NCBI GenBank assembly: GCA_025201365.1
Contig: JAIXMF010000001.1
Location: forward strand, 372,001 to 436,000
DNA length: 64,000 nucleotides
Direction of reading: 5' to 3'
Origin: Syncephalis plumigaleata
Taxonomy: Eukaryota; Zoopagomycota; Zoopagomycetes; Zoopagales; Piptocephalidaceae
In this document: piece after piece, positions 60,524 to 64,000 of the stretch
Numbering within the stretch: the stretch's first letter is position 1
Layout: every line of letters starts with the position of its first letter
Program-made: the position numbers and the translations under genes
The notes under the pieces: generated by a model
Told to the model about the DNA's origin: nothing
Databases searched by the model: none
Seen by the model: the letters and a program-made list of their open reading frames with translations, nothing else

Positions 60524-62211
60524 ATGCTACTTTGCCGTACCGCGCTCCTTTCCATTACCGCAGCACTATTGACTAGTGCAGTATCTGCCAATCCATTGGG
60601 CTTCCAAATGCTCGGTAGTCCTATGTTTCCCCAAGCAGTCGCCGCGCCTGCAAAACCTCAAGTGATCACTACTCCTATAACAGCACAAATGGCTACTCCT
60701 CCTCCCTCTCCTCAAATGGCTACCAATCCTACACAGCCTCAAGTTGCTAGCAATCCTACTGCTCCTCAAATGGTTACTCCTCCTACTACTCCTCAAGTAG
60801 CTACCAATCCTACACAGCCTCAAGCACCCTTATTTTTACCAGATATGAGAAAGACTACCAATCTTTACAATATACAACATAGTACGTTTAGCCGATATAG
60901 CTTGCTTTTTGATACTAATATATTTATATGCTGCTATACATTAGGAGACGTATACATTAATGATCCCGGGTACACATACCTAGATCAGGATAGCAACCTA
61001 GTAAAGCACCACTTAAGCCAGGTGACATGGCTAGGCGTGAACAGGCTTACGATAGAAAAGACCACTTTCGCGGCTAGCTTTGCCAACGTGAATTGGAATA
61101 ACATCCCCGCGCTACTCAAATGCCAGTTTGATAACCAATTCGTCACACCAGAGATTCAAATGTTCTTCGTAAGTGGCAATTGCTGTATTATGCAATATTG
61201 TGACCTCCTATGACTAACACATTTGAACAGGTGCTCATGAAGGGCAAGACGGCTTTTTCCGATAGACAAGTACCTGGAAGGAAATACATTCAAGCGCCGC
61301 TGGCACGTTTCAGCTTTCCAAACATTGGACTAAAAGTACGTGGGGGCACGGATTGTTTCGTATATGAAAGAGTAGCCGGGAAAACGTTGGGTCATTTTCT
61401 TGCAGGAAAGTCATTAGAGGAACGAGCCATCTTCCTACCGGATATCTTTTATAAAGTTGCTTCTGGTAAGTAGTAGCACAAATGCTCGGCATCACACATG
61501 TGTATGTGTACTAACTTTGTATAGGTCTCATGTACTTGCGTAAAATTAATGTCTTTTTCAATCCTTTCCAATCAGGAAGTAAGTAATAGTAATAATAGCA
61601 ATAGTAGTAATAGCAATAATACTAATTGATATGTCATTATTATAGATATTCTTATTGATCAAGTGCCAAATACGAATCATGTTCGTGTCAAACTATACAA
61701 CTACATTAATGTGGGTATATTGACGGGAGAAGGCGACAAGAACGCGTTATTGCATCCCAAGTTTTCATCGCTGGCACAGTTGAAGACTGAGGACTCGGTC
61801 GAGAATTGTAAAGGCCAGAACGCTATTCTGAGCGATATACTCTACTACGCACTTACGGGTGTTTCACCGCCTTTCAGAGCACCAGCCAAAACCAAAGCAT
61901 TTGACTATCTGACGCAGCGTGCTCAACTCGTTTCTAACCCGAAAGCAAAGAATCTAGACCCGCATATGATGCGACCCATGCCTAATGATCCAGGTGCAAT
62001 GGAATTCGCAGATATACGAAATACGCAGCCTCGCTTACCAACTGTCGCGGATCAACGTGCCCTAAAAGCGCTCCTACCTCTTTATCAAGCAACGAGTCTA
62101 CTCTTCAAGATGCCCACGACGGATTGCTCAATTAATGATAAGATCTGGAGACTTTTGTCGCCATCAATGCGATCACTCCCGACAGCCATCTCCGTGATGC
62201 GTCATAAATAG
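60524..62211 (+). CDS. secreted pseudokinase with proline-rich repeats
   Basis: Five exons (60524-60881, 60945-61168, 61231-61465, 61525-61578, 61646-62211) encode 478 residues. A signal peptide (LLSITAALLTSAVSA) is followed by about 65 residues of imperfect repeats such as ATNPTQPQV and VTPPTTPQ. A kinase-like fold comes next: ALLKCQF may hold the N-lobe lysine, DCFVYERVAGKTLGHFL is the hinge, and GLMYLRKINVFFNPFQSGNI corresponds to helix E and the catalytic loop. VKLYNYINVG stands at the DFG site. HRD and DFG aspartates are both missing, so phosphotransfer is not expected. The organisation parallels the gene at 18140-19484. A secreted effector, decoy or scaffold role is inference. The first intron is 63 bases and stop-free, so retention would keep the frame. 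Confidence 0.75.
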
Positions 62212-62323
62212 ACGAGGATAATCGCATCCATAATCATAAAGTGTAGCATTAACAAAGCAATATTTTAAACAAATAGTGATAGTAATGATAGAAATAATAA
62301 AAATAGATATATAGACGTATTAA

Positions 62324-63492
62324 TTATTCATTGTAGTACTCACATGCAACAGCTATTGCAAATAATGAGCGATACATGATTGAGTGTCGCCAATCTACAA
62401 TGGGAGCATTAGTGTTGCATGATAGTTTTCCGTAAAAGTCGCTTACCGTTTTAGCAATACGTCGTCCAGCCGGTGAGAGTAACCATAGATAGGGAAGTAG
62501 ACTGCTGCCTACTGGCAAATAAATGTCATTGTCTTTTGTAGTGCAACGCATCAATGATAGATGTTGCAACTTCCTTGGCCGTTAAAACGGGCAGTAGGAA
62601 TTGATTGGACAGTCCAAAGTCGGCAAACATATGCGTGTCGATGTGCGCCGGACAAACGAGAGTCGTGTGGACACCCGAGTTAGAGACGTGTAGTTCGTGT
62701 TGTAACGCGTCATGCAACGTGATAGCCGCTCCCTTGCTAGCGGAATAGCTTGTCAAGCCACCTAGACCGGTCCATCCCATGGCCGATGCTACAGTGACAA
62801 TATGGCCATGTCTACGCTCTTTCATCGATGGTAGAAACTCGCGAATTGTCCAGAAATGCGATAGGATGTTAACGTCAAGCACTTTTTCTACATCTTCGGG
62901 TGGTACATCGCAAATACTGCCCTTGGCTACGTAGCCTGCATTGTTGACAAGTATCGTTGGATGACCCAGTTGCTCGCGTATTAGATTGGCAGTTCGTTTA
63001 AGCTGCTCTCGATCGGTTATATCGCACTGGTACACGCTAACATTCCGCTGGTCGTTCGATCTCGTACAAATGTCTATGGCGGCTACTTTTGCGCCTAAAC
63101 TCGCCAGTTTGTCACTAAGCACGGAACCTACTCCACCACAACCTGTGTGAACTTCGTTAGCTAGCTAATATTAGTGGGGATAACCGTAGAAGACTTGCCT
63201 CCTGTAACGACAACTACTGCTGCGTCCAGTCAATGGGCGTTGATTTTTGTCGAAACAAATGACGTATCACTGCAACACTTATACGTACTAGTGAGTAGTA
63301 TAATAGGAGACGAGACCATGACTCAGCTTTCAAGGGAATGCCACGACTTTTAGAAAGTATAAACAATACTAGTGGACCGAACCATTTGTTGAGTATGGTT
63401 ACTTTCAATAACCGAGCAATAGTGTCCAGACTAAGTTTTAGCCGAGAATTACGAGATTCCACGCCATTTTGTAATGTACGAGCAACCATCAT
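62324..63492 (-). CDS. membrane-anchored short-chain dehydrogenase/reductase
   Basis: Two exons joined by a GC-AG intron (about 63198-63143). An N-terminal hydrophobic region of about 60 residues (ILNKWFGPLVLFILS, LLLYYSLVRISVAV) anchors the protein. The Rossmann dehydrogenase has cofactor motif VVVVTGGCGGVG, LVNNAGY, the serine block TVASAMG and catalytic YSASK. The plan resembles RDH10/DHRS-type enzymes that reduce or oxidise lipid-like alcohols or ketones at the ER or lipid droplets. There is an apparent missing G near 63218 (before DAAVVVVTG) and an extra A near 62537 (before DIYLPVGSS); both lie at short homopolymers. The substrate cannot be predicted. Confidence 0.83.
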
Positions 63493-63814
63493 ACAAGCAG
63501 GAAAATAAAATGAAAATCAAGTTTTGTCTGATGTGCTAAGGCCACAATGATGCGATGGCAACATTTATACAAAGATTAATCGTGTTTTACATGCTTACAT
63601 CATTACTTGAAATAAACAATCTCATGCCAAATAATATTTAGCCATGCATTTTGATCAAACCATCGGTAATATGCAATGGATCCATGTCACTATTGCACTG
63701 CTATTCATTGAATGTACGGGCATACTTTGACTGCTACTTTGAGTTGCGTATTTCCACTCTAAATCCATGCGTACACAAAGATATTAGTGGAATATTCCAT
63801 TAAAATGTTAGTAG
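63493..63814. other. intergenic DNA upstream of the SDR gene
   Basis: AT-rich, with no coding or RNA signal. It leads into the terminal repeat. Confidence 0.4.
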
Positions 63815-64000
63815 GTTCTACAGTGTTTTTCCATCCAATTTGCGCATTTATCCTTTAACTATTGTGCTTATTAATAAATAGATTAACACAATTGTTAACA
63901 CCATTATCATTATAGAAATGCCAATTGGTACAACACGATAATAATAACAATTCAGTATTTGGTAATGGATCATTTATTGATAGCGATAACTATCATCATC
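63815..64000 (-). repeat. inverted-repeat copy B, cut by the window end
   Basis: Reverse complement of 58088-58292 with scattered substitutions and a one-base length difference in the AATAAGCACAATAG segment. If it belongs to the same element as the Fanzor-like fragment, the matching coding part would lie just beyond base 64000 on the plus strand. Confidence 0.8.

Overview
The window is intron-rich eukaryotic DNA and reads as an early-diverging fungus. Exons are split by many short GT-AG introns of about 50-80 bases. The gene set is fungal in type (tyrosinase, alpha-arrestin, verprolin, NUP53, fungal-length RPT6 and RPL16). Tracts of CAT/GAT, CA/GT and CT repeats are common between genes. The divergent kinase-like proteins with signal peptides, together with the Fanzor-like remnant and atypical hexokinase, would suit a Zoopagomycota-type mycoparasite. 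That placement is inference; no rRNA or other decisive marker is present.

Layout. 1-2.4 kb: a tRNA-Ser(UGA) gene and little else. 2.5-6.4 kb: an alpha-arrestin with a long tail. 6.4-10.4 kb: gene-poor DNA ahead of a single-exon bHLH-zipper factor (10.4-12.6 kb). 13.0-14.5 kb: proteasome ATPase RPT6 (minus strand). 15.3-16.2 kb: three tRNA-derived SINE copies stacked at one target site, followed by tRNA-Ser(CGA), an inverted duplicate of the first tRNA gene. 17-19.5 kb: a seven-helix membrane protein and a divergent kinase with a signal peptide. 20.4-29.6 kb: NUP53, a SMIM13-like membrane protein, RPL16 (uL13), an F-box protein and an MFS transporter. 29.6-34 kb: no recognisable gene. 34-36 kb: a secreted tyrosinase. 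37.6-43.5 kb: an FHIP-like protein and a second polytopic membrane protein. 45.8-53.4 kb: an atypical hexokinase closely followed by an AASDH-like adenylation/carrier/propeller protein. 54-57.2 kb: CK2 beta converging on verprolin/WIP. 57.8-58.3 kb: a Fanzor/TnpB-like C-terminal fragment beside a repeat whose inverted copy closes the window. 58.3-63.5 kb: a zinc-ribbon RNase P/MRP-type protein, a secreted pseudokinase with proline-rich repeats, and a membrane-anchored SDR.

Most genes are independent housekeeping functions: translation, proteolysis, nuclear pore, cytoskeleton, and vesicle or dynein transport. No operon-like logic is visible. The distinctive parts are the two secreted kinase-fold proteins with damaged catalytic motifs, the mobile-element signals at 15-16 kb and 57.8-64 kb, and a run of single-base frame shifts between about 39.9 and 63.2 kb. 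One of those shifts falls in CK2 beta, expected to be essential or near-essential, so consensus sequence error is the simplest explanation for the set.
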